NCBI RefSeq assembly: GCF_041380235.1
Contig: NZ_JBGIYY010000023.1
Span: 14,752-78,751 of the forward strand
Reading direction: 5' to 3'
DNA from: Glaciecola sp041380235
GTDB taxonomy: Bacteria > Pseudomonadota > Gammaproteobacteria > Enterobacterales > Alteromonadaceae
Length of the DNA: 64,000 bases
This document shows positions 16,927 to 26,150 of this stretch, in pieces. The translations under genes were made by a program, and so were the position numbers. Each line of letters begins with the position of its first letter. Positions within the stretch are counted from its first letter, which is position 1. The notes below the pieces were generated by a model that worked only from the letters and a program-made list of their open reading frames with translations, was not told the origin of the DNA and did not search any database.

Positions 16927-17740
16927 ATGCAGTTAAACAAGTGATGACTTCATCAACAATCGGGTGTGGGCGCTCTTTTAGTCGCGCACAGTATAGAGTG
17001 ACGGTGCTCACCGCTTGGCTATTAAAAGTATTGTTCAATATTAGCTTATGCTTTAGACAGTCAGGCAACACTATGCTCCCAGAGTGTTCGTTGACATAGC
17101 GAACGGCAGCTAGAGCATCATTCGTTTTCAATTTATAGTGCTTACATTTTGGAAATTCGGTCAGTAATGCTGTGCTCGCTTTACTGCTCCATTCGATATG
17201 CACAAAATTTGTGTGCTGTGCATCATCACCAAGATTGCTTTTACTCAATAGGTATAGAGGCTGCTCGCGCAGCGCAATGGTTTCAATATCTGATGATTTA
17301 AATGGCTCAGTAGTAAATGCAAAATCGATAGTGCGCTCGTGCAACTGTCGCGATAATTGTTCGGTGCAGTGTGTTTCAGTGGTAATCGCCATGTTCGTAA
17401 ACTGGGCTCTGCAGGTTGCAAGAAGTTCGTCTAAAATTAAGCTAGATGCATTTGCTGTTGCGCCACAGGTAATAAAGTCGGCATCTTGCTCGCCTAAAAG
17501 CTGTCGCGCTTGTTTGAGGGTATCTTCTAACTGTTGGGCGTAGGGAAGTAGCTTTTGACCCGCTGGGGTCAGTTGAATGCTGTTGCGCTCACGGGTGAAT
17601 AAAGTTGTGCTAAAGAACTCTTCGAGTTGCTTAATGCGAGCACTGACGGCGGCTGGCGTTAAGTATAAATTCTCGGCTGCTTTACCAAAATGGCGTGTTT
17701 TAGAAACTTCTAAGAATGTAGTAAAAAACCTAACGTCCAC
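16925..17740 (-). CDS. LysR-family transcriptional regulator (HdfR-like)
   Basis: A 271-residue regulator with an N-terminal winged helix-turn-helix; FFTTFLEVSKTRHFGKAAE and LYLTPAAVSARIKQLEE are very close to E. coli HdfR. The C-terminal effector domain is diverged. HdfR represses the flagellar master operon in E. coli, but the target here is unknown because no flagellar gene is nearby. A small ORF lies upstream in the same direction. Confidence 0.85.
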   Translation of the reverse strand: MDVRFFTTFLEVSKTRHFGKAAENLYLTPAAVSARIKQLEEFFSTTLFTRERNSIQLTPAGQKLLPYAQQLEDTLKQARQLLGEQDADFITCGATANASSLILDELLATCRAQFTNMAITTETHCTEQLSRQLHERTIDFAFTTEPFKSSDIETIALREQPLYLLSKSNLGDDAQHTNFVHIEWSSKASTALLTEFPKCKHYKLKTNDALAAVRYVNEHSGSIVLPDCLKHKLILNNTFNSQAVSTVTLYCARLKERPHPIVDEVITCLTA

Positions 17741-17872
17741 AATGCTGCCTTTCGAATCGCATTTTTGTAATCTAAAGGATTACCTTTAATTATCAATAGT
17801 GCAAGTAAATTGGTATTGCAGTCGTTAGGTTTCGCACTTGTTTACGCTATATTCGCATGTTTAGGAATGCGA

Positions 17873-18031
17873 TTATGCAAAGCCGCGCTTGTTTATTCGC
17901 TTAAAGCTGCTTTTCGGCTTTTGTTCAAGCACCTGCTGTTTGTTGCCAGATTGCTTTGACGCACTATATCCATTAAAGCTTTCGTCGTCATAGCTGTATT
18001 CTTTTTTGTTGAAGCGATTATCTTTACTCAT
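17873..18031 (-). CDS. Small basic protein, 52 residues
   Basis: An ORF of 52 codons from the ATG at 18031 to the TAA at 17873, with a purine-rich gagataagaa stretch before the start. The product begins MSKDNRFNKKEYSYDDESF, is hydrophilic, lysine- and serine-rich, and ends KRINKRGFA. It fills most of an otherwise empty 445-bp gap. It has no signal peptide or membrane segment. I do not recognise it. The composition looks like a real short protein, but only conservation could confirm it. Confidence 0.5.
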   Translation of the reverse strand: MSKDNRFNKKEYSYDDESFNGYSASKQSGNKQQVLEQKPKSSFKRINKRGFA

Positions 18032-18185
18032 TTTCTTATCTCAAGATGGCTGATATGTTTACCGTTTGTAAGCACTATATTTGCGGTGCCCACATCTCGT
18101 AATATCGGTTTTTTTCAGACCAATACAATCAAAATATATTTGTCGTGACGACAATAAATTTTATTCGCACATGTGAGCTATTAAC

Positions 18186-19340
18186 TTATTGTGTGCTTTC
18201 AAGGACTTTGGCTACAAATTCACCAATCTTGCTAGGCTCTAACCATCTTGTGACTATCACTAAATTGTGTGTACGATCCACCACTATGAAGTTACCGCCA
18301 AATCCTGCTGCATAAAAAATACTGCTGTCATCTACCTGCTCCCACTTTCGGGGACCCTGATTTAGCCACCACATATATCCGTAACTAGGATTAGCATTTG
18401 AAGGCTGTATGGCCTGTTGTAAAAATGCCTCGGAGAGAATTTGTTGGTCCTTCCACTTACCCATGTTGAGCGCTAGCAAGCCAAAACGTGCCTGATCTAA
18501 AGTCGAAATAAATACCCCACCGCCAGAATGTCCGCCGCCGGTAACCGATTTCATTTTCATGCCGTCTATGGTGACCCAAGCATCTTCATAGCCAAACCAG
18601 CGCCATGTGGTAGATGCCCCTATAGGATCCATGATATTGACTTTTAATACTTGTGGAAGAGTCTGGCGCCATACATGTAGCAGTGAGTATGCAAGTACAT
18701 TTACTCTGACGTCATTGTATTCCATAACGGTATCAGGAGCGTGAAGGGTTCGGTATTTCCAGTCGTCGATACCGCCTTCTGCGGGTGGTCGGTCGGCCCA
18801 ATCCTTTATACCAAAGAGTTCACCAGACCAGTCCGAGGATTGGTTAAGTAGGCTGTGCCAGTTTATTTGTTGATTGTGCTCACCAATAAACGTGTCATCC
18901 CAAACATATTTGCTGACCTTATCGTTGAGCGATGCAATTAGCCCTCTATCAAACGCTAAGCCGGCCAGAGTAGAAAGGTAACTCTTTGTTACGCTAAAGG
19001 TCATGTCCACCCTTTCTATATCTCCCCACTGCGCCGCAATATAACCGTCTTTTAATATGAGCCCCGCCGGACCGCCGCGCTTTTTAGTGGGCCCTAATAT
19101 TTTATGAAAGGGCTCGCGTTCAAAAGCTTTAAGAATAGCTATTCTTAAATCCTTTGCGCCGCTGTATTCGTGGTCTTGAGCAAAGCTTATGGCTGTTTGA
19201 AGTGCTTGTTCGTTAAGACCTAAGTCACGAGGGGATTGTTGCTGCCATTGACCGCGCTCAGGAAAGTATGCGCTTTGCGCGATCGTGTTAAAAGAATATG
19301 CCGATAGGCAAAGGCTGATGAATAAAAGCGTGTTTTTCAT
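18186..19340 (-). CDS. Serine hydrolase, beta-lactamase/esterase class C fold
   Basis: A 384-residue exported protein with a signal peptide ending near NTIAQS. The class C beta-lactamase-related catalytic set is visible: S-x-x-K in TFSVTKSYLS, a Tyr-x-Asn-like EYNDVRVN, and GGGHSGGG in place of the KTG triad. Family members include penicillin-binding-protein-like esterases and D-amino-peptidases; few are true beta-lactamases, so resistance should not be assumed. Monocistronic by position. Confidence 0.85.
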   Translation of the reverse strand: MKNTLLFISLCLSAYSFNTIAQSAYFPERGQWQQQSPRDLGLNEQALQTAISFAQDHEYSGAKDLRIAILKAFEREPFHKILGPTKKRGGPAGLILKDGYIAAQWGDIERVDMTFSVTKSYLSTLAGLAFDRGLIASLNDKVSKYVWDDTFIGEHNQQINWHSLLNQSSDWSGELFGIKDWADRPPAEGGIDDWKYRTLHAPDTVMEYNDVRVNVLAYSLLHVWRQTLPQVLKVNIMDPIGASTTWRWFGYEDAWVTIDGMKMKSVTGGGHSGGGVFISTLDQARFGLLALNMGKWKDQQILSEAFLQQAIQPSNANPSYGYMWWLNQGPRKWEQVDDSSIFYAAGFGGNFIVVDRTHNLVIVTRWLEPSKIGEFVAKVLESTQ

Positions 19341-19577
19341 TGCTGCGCACCATAATTAATAATATCGCAAATGTATCATGCGCGGCCTCGGTATAAAAAT
19401 CAGAATGATGGCTTAAGTGAAGTAATCTGGGTATATCCGATTAGTATGCCAGAAGGTTTTCTAGGGAGTAGTGTTGGCAAAAAGTGCCAATATTTCTGAA
19501 CACTTTTGTGTTTAATCACGTAAGCTATATGCGATATAACAATACAAAATTATAAGAAAACGACGGAGTAAGACCCT

Positions 19578-21626
19578 ATGCAAAAGATTCCTTTCAAGGC
19601 AACCTTATTGTGTGCTGCTATTAGCATGGCAAGTTTCGCAGCCGCATCTAAAACCTTTGAAATAGAGCATCTACCGCTGGTGCAACATGCGGGTAATATC
19701 ACCGTATCAAAAGATGGTAATTTAACGGCTTACACGCTAGCGGCTCCCCGCAATGTCGTGGCTGGCGATGAAGACGGCACAACTGATACCCATCTGTATA
19801 TTATTCGCGGCAATAGCGAGCCGGTAAAATTTATTGGCGGCCATGGCAGTATTTCTGGATTACAGTTTAGCCCCGATCGCAGCGTCTTATATTTTAAAAG
19901 TAAGCGAGAGGGCGATAAAAACACCTCTCTTTATTCCATTGCTTTAGCAGGCGGAGAAGCACAAAAACGTTTTGAGTTCGAAACAAACATTGGCGACTAT
20001 CGCGTAACAAACGACGGCAGCACTTTGCATTTTGTTGCCAATGAAAAAGCTGATAAAGAAGATTTTAAAGACAAGGGCTTTAAAGCCTATGTATACGAAG
20101 AAGACCAGCGCCTCGCGTCTCTTTGGGCGGTGAGTCTGACTGAGCCAGATGCTAAGCCTACTAAAGTGTTTGACGGCGGACATGTGTCAAACTTTGCAGT
20201 GTCGGCTAATGAGGAAGCTTTGGTACTTGCCGTAGCGCCGACTAATCTGGTTGATGACTCATTGATGTTGCGTGACTTATTTTTCTTAGATATCGCAAGC
20301 GGCGAAGTAAAATCACGTATTGACATACCCGGCAAGTTGGGTGCATTTGAATTTTCAGACAACGGTGAGCATTTAGCCTTTTTAGCCGGCACTGACGTCC
20401 ATGATACCTCGGCAGGCGTGTTAATGGTGGCTAAATCGAATACCGACAGTTTTACGCAGCTGACGGCCGATGCGCCACAGCATATTATGGACATTGACTG
20501 GTTGGGCAAAGACATACTTGCGGTCGCCCATCGGGGTGTTGAAAGCGCTTTAGTGATTTATGAAACCGATGGCGACGAAAAACGCACTATGCGCACGCCC
20601 GATAATATCGTCGTACGCAGCGTTGATATTGGTGACGGAGAGATACGCTTTATCGCCGATAGCCCCGAGCATCCGCGTGAAGTATTTGAAATCAAACGCA
20701 ACAAAACTGAAAAACTCTCTAATCATAATGCGTGGTTAAACGACCTTGAACTGGCGCCGCAAACCACTTTTACCTATACAGCCCGTGATGGTGAAACAAT
20801 TGAAGGCTTGTTAATTACACCAAATACTGATGCGCCAGCTGGTGGCTGGCCTTTGATCTTACAAGTGCACGGTGGCCCTGAAGCCCATTATAGCGATGGC
20901 TGGATAACTCGATACTCAGACGGTGGTCAATTTGCGGCTGCCGATGGATATGCAGTGTTTTATCCTAACTACCGCGGCTCTACAGGTCGTGGTGTTGCGT
21001 TCGCTAAAGAGCATCAAAATGACTATGCCGGCAAAGAATTCAACGATTTAGTCGATGGTGTTAAAGCACTCGTTGAAACGGGTAAGGTAAATAAAGACCG
21101 TGTGGGTATCACTGGTGGTTCTTACGGTGGATATGCATCGATGTGGGGCGCTACTGCTCAAAGTGAGTACTTTGCTGCAGCGGTTGCCTTTGTGGGTATT
21201 TCAAATCAAATTTCAAAATTTGGCACCAGCGACATTCCAAACGAAATGCATTTAGTTCACTCACTAAAATGGCCGTGGGAAGACAACTGGATGAACTTGC
21301 TAGAACGCTCGCCGATTTTTCATGCGGGTAAGAGCACCACGCCAACCCTGATCATGCATGGCGAAGAGGACACTCGTGTTCACCCAAGCCAATCAATGGA
21401 ATTATACCGAGCTATGAAGGTGCGTACCGATACGCCGGTAAGGTTGGTGTTTTATCCAGGTGAAGGCCATGGAAATCGCAAAGCAGCCGCTCAATACGAC
21501 TATTCGCTGCGTTTTATGCGCTGGATGGATACCTACTTAGCAGAAGGAGCGACCCGCAGCGACCCAATGCCTCCAACAGATTTAGGCTTAGCCGATAAGT
21601 TAGCACCTAAAGATGATGCAGGATGA
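19578..21626 (+). CDS. S9-family prolyl oligopeptidase-type peptidase
   Basis: A 682-residue exported peptidase with signal peptide (cleavage near ASFAAA). The N-terminal half is a WD40-like beta-propeller, with ISGLQFSPDRS and similar repeats. The C-terminal alpha/beta hydrolase holds the triad: Ser515 in GGSYGGY, Asp598 in GEEDTRVH and His631 in GEGHGNR. HGGPEAHY matches the oxyanion region. Such enzymes cleave short peptides, often after proline or with dipeptidyl or acylaminoacyl specificity. GGAG precedes the ATG. Exact specificity cannot be read. Confidence 0.92.
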   Translation: MQKIPFKATLLCAAISMASFAAASKTFEIEHLPLVQHAGNITVSKDGNLTAYTLAAPRNVVAGDEDGTTDTHLYIIRGNSEPVKFIGGHGSISGLQFSPDRSVLYFKSKREGDKNTSLYSIALAGGEAQKRFEFETNIGDYRVTNDGSTLHFVANEKADKEDFKDKGFKAYVYEEDQRLASLWAVSLTEPDAKPTKVFDGGHVSNFAVSANEEALVLAVAPTNLVDDSLMLRDLFFLDIASGEVKSRIDIPGKLGAFEFSDNGEHLAFLAGTDVHDTSAGVLMVAKSNTDSFTQLTADAPQHIMDIDWLGKDILAVAHRGVESALVIYETDGDEKRTMRTPDNIVVRSVDIGDGEIRFIADSPEHPREVFEIKRNKTEKLSNHNAWLNDLELAPQTTFTYTARDGETIEGLLITPNTDAPAGGWPLILQVHGGPEAHYSDGWITRYSDGGQFAAADGYAVFYPNYRGSTGRGVAFAKEHQNDYAGKEFNDLVDGVKALVETGKVNKDRVGITGGSYGGYASMWGATAQSEYFAAAVAFVGISNQISKFGTSDIPNEMHLVHSLKWPWEDNWMNLLERSPIFHAGKSTTPTLIMHGEEDTRVHPSQSMELYRAMKVRTDTPVRLVFYPGEGHGNRKAAAQYDYSLRFMRWMDTYLAEGATRSDPMPPTDLGLADKLAPKDDAG

Positions 21627-21717
21627 TTCACTCTTGGCCTAGTGTTTACCAAATAAGTGTGTTTCAGGTTACACTTGGCCTACCAGCTGTTTCGCAACTA
21701 TTAAGTAGTCAATCGTC

Positions 21718-22872
21718 ATGAATAACGAATCAACACACATGCAGGGTCTATCCATGGCGAGATTTTTGCGAGATTACTGGCAAAAGCGTCCGTGCGTTAT
21801 TAAACAATTTATGCCAGCATTCGTGGACCCTATTGACGAGCATGAGCTTGCTGGCTTATCGCAAGAAGACGGCGTTGATAGCCGCTTAATATCCAATGTA
21901 AATGGCGAGTGGCAGGTCACGCAAGGTCCTATTGATGATTTTGAACCTCTGTGTAAAGGGGCATGGACGCTATTGGTTCAAGGTGTAGATAGGTATGTGC
22001 CCGATGTTGATGCCTTAAGTGACGGGGTGAAACAGATTGGCAGTTGGCGAATGGACGATGTCATGGTGAGTTTTTCTAGCGCCGGCGCCGGAGTGGGTCC
22101 ACACATCGATGAATACGACGTGTTTATCGTGCAAGGTAAGGGCACTCGGCGTTGGCAGGTAGGTTTACCATGTGATCATGAGACCTTTTTGCCCCATCCC
22201 TTGTTAAAACAAATCACGCCCTTCACGCCGCTCATTGACGAAGTATTAGCAAGCGGCGACGCAATTTATATCCCGCCCAAGCATCCCCACAACGGCATAG
22301 CGGTCAGTGAATGTTTAAACTATTCGATTGGCTTTCGTGCGCCGACTAACTTAGAAGTATTGAATGGCCTAGTTGATGAAGGCGAGGATTTAGAGAGTGC
22401 TCAGCAGCGCTATACGGATCCTGAGCTGCATGAATATCGTGATGAGAGTATATCGGCGGCCAGTATTACAGATATTGAGCTCAATAAGCTCAAGCGCACT
22501 ATCCAGTCCCTGTTAGATTCCGAGCAGGCGCAACGTGCACTGATGCAGAGCATATCCAGACAAGGCCTTGCGGATATGTCGCCAGAAACCTTATTCGACC
22601 AAGACGAAGTCCTAGCGCTTTTAGAAAACGGTGAGCAGTTTGTTAAAGCGCCGGGGGTTAAGCCTATTTATGCGCAGAGCCAATCTGAAGGGTTTAGGTT
22701 TTACATTGACGCACAAGAGTTCGCGGTGCCGTCATCTGTTGAAGGATATCTGAAAACCATCATCGACCGAGATATTAGCTCGTGTTCAAGTGAGTTAGAC
22801 TCCCTACAGATCAACACAATCGAGCCGCTAATTAGGCTGCTACTGAATCAAGGTTATCTTGATATCGCATAG
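21718..22872 (+). CDS. roxA: Ribosomal protein uL16 arginine 3-hydroxylase, JmjC/cupin fold
   Basis: A 384-residue 2-oxoglutarate/Fe(II) oxygenase matching YcfD/RoxA of E. coli, which hydroxylates an arginine of ribosomal protein L16. N-terminal FLRDYWQKRP is typical. The iron ligands are His129 and Asp131 in GVGPHIDEYDVFIVQGKG and His191 in HPHNG. The C-terminal half forms the dimerisation and winged-helix parts. It is 91 bp downstream of the peptidase gene with no terminator seen between them. No strong ribosome site precedes the chosen ATG; a second in-frame ATG lies at codon 8. Confidence 0.92.
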   Translation: MNNESTHMQGLSMARFLRDYWQKRPCVIKQFMPAFVDPIDEHELAGLSQEDGVDSRLISNVNGEWQVTQGPIDDFEPLCKGAWTLLVQGVDRYVPDVDALSDGVKQIGSWRMDDVMVSFSSAGAGVGPHIDEYDVFIVQGKGTRRWQVGLPCDHETFLPHPLLKQITPFTPLIDEVLASGDAIYIPPKHPHNGIAVSECLNYSIGFRAPTNLEVLNGLVDEGEDLESAQQRYTDPELHEYRDESISAASITDIELNKLKRTIQSLLDSEQAQRALMQSISRQGLADMSPETLFDQDEVLALLENGEQFVKAPGVKPIYAQSQSEGFRFYIDAQEFAVPSSVEGYLKTIIDRDISSCSSELDSLQINTIEPLIRLLLNQGYLDIA

Positions 22873-22889
22873 CCTTGGTTAACAATGCG

Positions 22890-24002
22890 CTATTCAACTG
22901 TAGGCACTTCAGGTGCAATGAGTTCAACAAATAGATTTTCAATCAAAGTTTGTTCAACACGATTTTTTACTGAGTCAAAAAATTCTTCGCCACTGGCATA
23001 TAACTCAGGTTCAATGTAGCGTTTTCCCGATTCAAATAAACTTAAACGGCTTTTGAAGTTTTCAATTTCTGGTGAGGGCGTATCACTATTCTCGTACTCT
23101 TTCAGAATGAGATCTAAGGCAGTAGCTTGAGTTTCTGAAGCTTCGTCAAACTGACCATTAGCTGCGTATGCGGCCGCTAAGGTATCGACATACACATAGT
23201 TGTTTGCGTGAGGCTCTTCAGAAACAACTTTTTGTGCCAGTTCCAGTGAAAGTGGGAAGTCTGCTAAGTCCAGGTTGTCGGTGGTGGCAAAGAGCCATGC
23301 GATATTGTTTGCATGAAACGGAAAGCTTTCTTGGGTCGCTTCAATCAATAGTTGCTTTGCCTTGCTTATGTCAACACTGCCAAGGTAACCATTGGCGTAT
23401 ATTTTTGAAATGACGTCGGGCATTATCCAATACTTGCTTTGTTGATAGGCGCGATTAATCAACCACGCAATGTTTGAGCGTTGCTCCAGCGTATTTAAGC
23501 CTAGATAATACAATGAGGCTAAATAAATGCTCGCTGCAGGTTGATTCGCAACCGCCATTTCTCTGATGCCGCGCTCGCCCGAAAGCTTTAATTCTTCAGA
23601 TTCACCTATTTCAAAAAGCACAACGTAGCTCAGTAATTTTGCATGTTCATCGTGGTCGCTGAGCCACTCTAGCCACTCATACGCAGACTGCCAGCTCTGA
23701 TATTCTCCATCACGGCTATAAGCCCACGCTACTCTAGACGCCGCATCAATCCAGCCGTCTTCTGCCATTTTTATACAGGTAGCAAAATCATCGGTAGGCT
23801 CAGCATTATAGACGCTATTGCAGGCTAATAGCTGGGTGTCCCACATCACTTCGCTAACTTGTTCTTCGCGGGCTTTGCTTGCTTGCTGAGAGCGCACAAT
23901 AGCAAACACTATCGCCACCAATAAGAGGATCCAAAATGCGCCAATCACATAGTTTTTAATTGATTTACGTTTGGGCGGGTGCTCGGCATAACCGTCTGAC
24001 AT
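22890..24002 (-). CDS. Membrane-anchored Sel1/TPR-like repeat protein
   Basis: A 370-residue protein with one N-terminal transmembrane helix (about residues 18-38, VIGAFWILLLVAIVFAIV) and a large presumably periplasmic part. That part has Sel1- or TPR-like helical repeats, such as IYLASLYYLGLNTLEQRSN and VDTLAAAYAANGQFDEASE. It may be a scaffold for protein-protein contact. No catalytic motif is seen. It is divergent from the Anbu gene, with 193 bp between the starts, so the two could share a regulatory region. Confidence 0.75.
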   Translation of the reverse strand: MSDGYAEHPPKRKSIKNYVIGAFWILLLVAIVFAIVRSQQASKAREEQVSEVMWDTQLLACNSVYNAEPTDDFATCIKMAEDGWIDAASRVAWAYSRDGEYQSWQSAYEWLEWLSDHDEHAKLLSYVVLFEIGESEELKLSGERGIREMAVANQPAASIYLASLYYLGLNTLEQRSNIAWLINRAYQQSKYWIMPDVISKIYANGYLGSVDISKAKQLLIEATQESFPFHANNIAWLFATTDNLDLADFPLSLELAQKVVSEEPHANNYVYVDTLAAAYAANGQFDEASETQATALDLILKEYENSDTPSPEIENFKSRLSLFESGKRYIEPELYASGEEFFDSVKNRVEQTLIENLFVELIAPEVPTVE

Positions 24003-24195
24003 TCGTACCTACATAGTATGGTTGTTTTCACTGCTGATAAGTATCGCGCACAGAGGCCAGCAGTGCAATAGAGTTGCCTAATTCCTGAGTGTTTTAGCGA
24101 GCTTGCCGCTGTAAATAAAAAATAAGTATGGCTGAACCTATGAAAATTGCTAAGCCTTGCTACAATTATGTGCTTATCACTCTGAGGAATGTATT

Positions 24196-24939
24196 TTGAC
24201 ATATTGTTTGGCAGTAAATGTAAACAAGGGCATGGTATTCGCGTCGGATTCCCGCACCAATGCTGGGGTCGATTACGTCGCCTCACACAGTAAAATGCGC
24301 ACGTTCATCTTTCCAGGTGATCGCAGCATTTACGTTTTAACATCGGGGAGTTTAGCCACTTCTCAGGCGGTATTAAATAGAATCGCTACTGATGTTGAGG
24401 ATAAAGACGCTAAATTCAGTTTGTTAACTGCCAAGTATTTGCATGAAATTGCCGACTATGTTGGCGAGCTCAGTCAAGCCTATCAGATGAAGCATGAAGC
24501 TGCGATGAATAAGAGCCGCATTAGTGCAGAGTCTAGCTTTATTATTGGCGGGCAAATTTCTGGTCAACAGTGCGGCATATTCCATGTTTATCCACAGGGA
24601 AACTACATCAAAGCCTCGGCTGAAACTCCTTACATACAGATTGGAGAAAGCAAGTACGGTAAGCCAATCCTAGACCGAATCATTGCGCCAAATACCAGCC
24701 TAGAAGACGCTGCGCGCTGCGCCTTGGTCTCCTTAGATTCGACCATACGAAGCAATATCTCAGTAGGCCCGCCTATTGAGCTAGCTATTCATACAAGTAA
24801 TGACTTCAGCGAGCCCTATCACAATACCTTTACCATCAACTCGCCGATGTACAAGTCGCTGCAAAAGCAATGGAACGAAGGCTTAAAGCGAGCGTTCAAA
24901 AGATTACCGCGTTTTGAATGGGAAAAGCAGAGTGACTAA
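24196..24939 (+). CDS. Anbu, proteasome-type N-terminal nucleophile protease
   Basis: A 247-residue protein of the predicted proteasome-type protease family (COG3484, Anbu). The TTG at 24196 is the right start: GAGGA lies seven bases upstream and it leaves Thr as residue 2, so removal of Met exposes the catalytic Thr1. Asp17 in FASDSRTNAGVD and a lysine near position 33 complete the expected Thr/Asp/Lys set. Anbu proteins form open-ring or helical assemblies related to HslV and the proteasome. Genes for an alpha-E protein, an ATP-grasp protein and a zinc-ribbon metallopeptidase lie just downstream on the opposite strand, the known genomic company of Anbu. Substrate unknown. Confidence 0.92.
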   Translation: MTYCLAVNVNKGMVFASDSRTNAGVDYVASHSKMRTFIFPGDRSIYVLTSGSLATSQAVLNRIATDVEDKDAKFSLLTAKYLHEIADYVGELSQAYQMKHEAAMNKSRISAESSFIIGGQISGQQCGIFHVYPQGNYIKASAETPYIQIGESKYGKPILDRIIAPNTSLEDAARCALVSLDSTIRSNISVGPPIELAIHTSNDFSEPYHNTFTINSPMYKSLQKQWNEGLKRAFKRLPRFEWEKQSD

Positions 24940-24957
24940 GTCACCCGTATAAAAACC

Positions 24958-26070
24958 TTAAACGATTAATGCGGATTCTTCGACGACGCGATGCACAAAT
25001 CGTAATTTGTTGAGCGCAGAAATTGAGATCACAAAAGGATAGGCGTCGTCTAGTCCCATGCTTCGGTTTAGTGCATTAAGTGAAAAAGTCAGAGCACACC
25101 AATCATCAAACAATTTTGTAAAGTGCATTTCAGTGGTTAATGCATTGTTGTGAGGATGCGCATCAAGCGGGTTACTAAGTTTGTTGCCCGCAATCGTAAA
25201 TTCAAACTGATTCGCGGTTTCTAGGGTATCGACCATGTGCATGTAATGAGCCCAAGTTTCGGCCCAATCTTCCCAAGGATGCATGCTTGCGTAGGCGCTT
25301 ATCCAAACGTTTTGCCAATTTTTACTGGGCCCATTATCGTAGTAGGTCTTCATTGCTTGCTGGTAGCTCATGCGCTCATCGCCAAACAACTCTCTGCATT
25401 CGTCAATGTATGGCGTGTCTTCTATCAGGCAGTTCCAGTAGTAATGGCCAGACTCATGGCGAAAATGTCCTAGCAAGGTGCGATATCGCTCGCGCATTTT
25501 TTCGCGCATTTCGATGCGCGAAGATGGATCTGCCTCGTTAAGGTTGATAGTGATTAGCCCCGAGCTATGGCCAGTTGTTACGTAGTTTTTGATAAACAGC
25601 TCATTGCCATATTCGTCTTCAATTTCATCTTCTGCAAACTTAAATCCAAGACCAGTTTCAGGTTTCTTGTCTTTGCCTACGACTGGCAAATCAAGCTTAA
25701 ATAAAGTGTACAGCAAGCGCCTTTTTGCAGATTCTAAATGAAACCAAAGCTTGGTGTTTTTTTCGTCGGAAAGATTCGGAATAACTTGGTTTAAGCGGCA
25801 AGACCGGCACAGAGTGTCGCTATCGTCGCTATCTTCGGTATCAACCATCCAGTTGCAAACCTGATGCTGGGAATAGTTGTCACACTGATGATATTGACGA
25901 CTGCTGTTTGGAGATTCATAAACCGCCCTATTCAGCTCATCTACACATACCTGACTTATTGGCGAGACTTGCAAAGTATCGGGCAAAAAACCGAGCATAG
26001 ATTTACATCTTACGCATTGCGTATTGGGAAAGTGCAGTGTGTTTCCGCACTTGCAGTCAAAGGTTTTCAA
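24958..26070 (-). CDS. Zinc-ribbon/zincin putative metallopeptidase of the Anbu neighbourhood (COG4307-like)
   Basis: A 370-residue protein. The N-terminal zinc ribbon pairs CKCGN with CVRCK, and a second Cys cluster is at CNWMVD with CRSCRLN. The C-terminal zincin domain has HFRHESGHYYW, an HExxH site, and a downstream EDWAETWAHYMHM that should supply the remaining ligands. The start is TTG at 26070 with AGGAG six bases upstream; the overlapping ATG is in another frame and stops quickly. It converges with Anbu, 18 bp apart. Family members co-occur with Anbu, alpha-E and ATP-grasp genes. Peptidase activity is inferred from motif. Confidence 0.87.
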   Translation of the reverse strand: MKTFDCKCGNTLHFPNTQCVRCKSMLGFLPDTLQVSPISQVCVDELNRAVYESPNSSRQYHQCDNYSQHQVCNWMVDTEDSDDSDTLCRSCRLNQVIPNLSDEKNTKLWFHLESAKRRLLYTLFKLDLPVVGKDKKPETGLGFKFAEDEIEDEYGNELFIKNYVTTGHSSGLITINLNEADPSSRIEMREKMRERYRTLLGHFRHESGHYYWNCLIEDTPYIDECRELFGDERMSYQQAMKTYYDNGPSKNWQNVWISAYASMHPWEDWAETWAHYMHMVDTLETANQFEFTIAGNKLSNPLDAHPHNNALTTEMHFTKLFDDWCALTFSLNALNRSMGLDDAYPFVISISALNKLRFVHRVVEESALIV

Positions 26071-26110
26071 GCATCTCTCCTGAATGTGCAGCTAGCACGG
26101 ATTTTATGAC

Positions 26111-26137
26111 AAAAATAAAGGCGCATTGTGCGCCTTT
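26111..26137 (-). terminator. Rho-independent terminator downstream of the alpha-E gene
   Basis: On the minus strand a perfect 9-bp stem (aaaggcgca with tgcgccttt, three-base loop) is followed by a T-rich stretch. It would end the ATP-grasp/alpha-E transcript before the metallopeptidase gene, making these two separate units. Confidence 0.75.
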
Positions 26138-26150
26138 GTTTGAAAATTAC

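Noticed and set aside
24157..24195. A longer start for the Anbu protein
   Set aside because: No ribosome site, and it would bury the catalytic threonine; the TTG at 24196 fits family and ribosome site.
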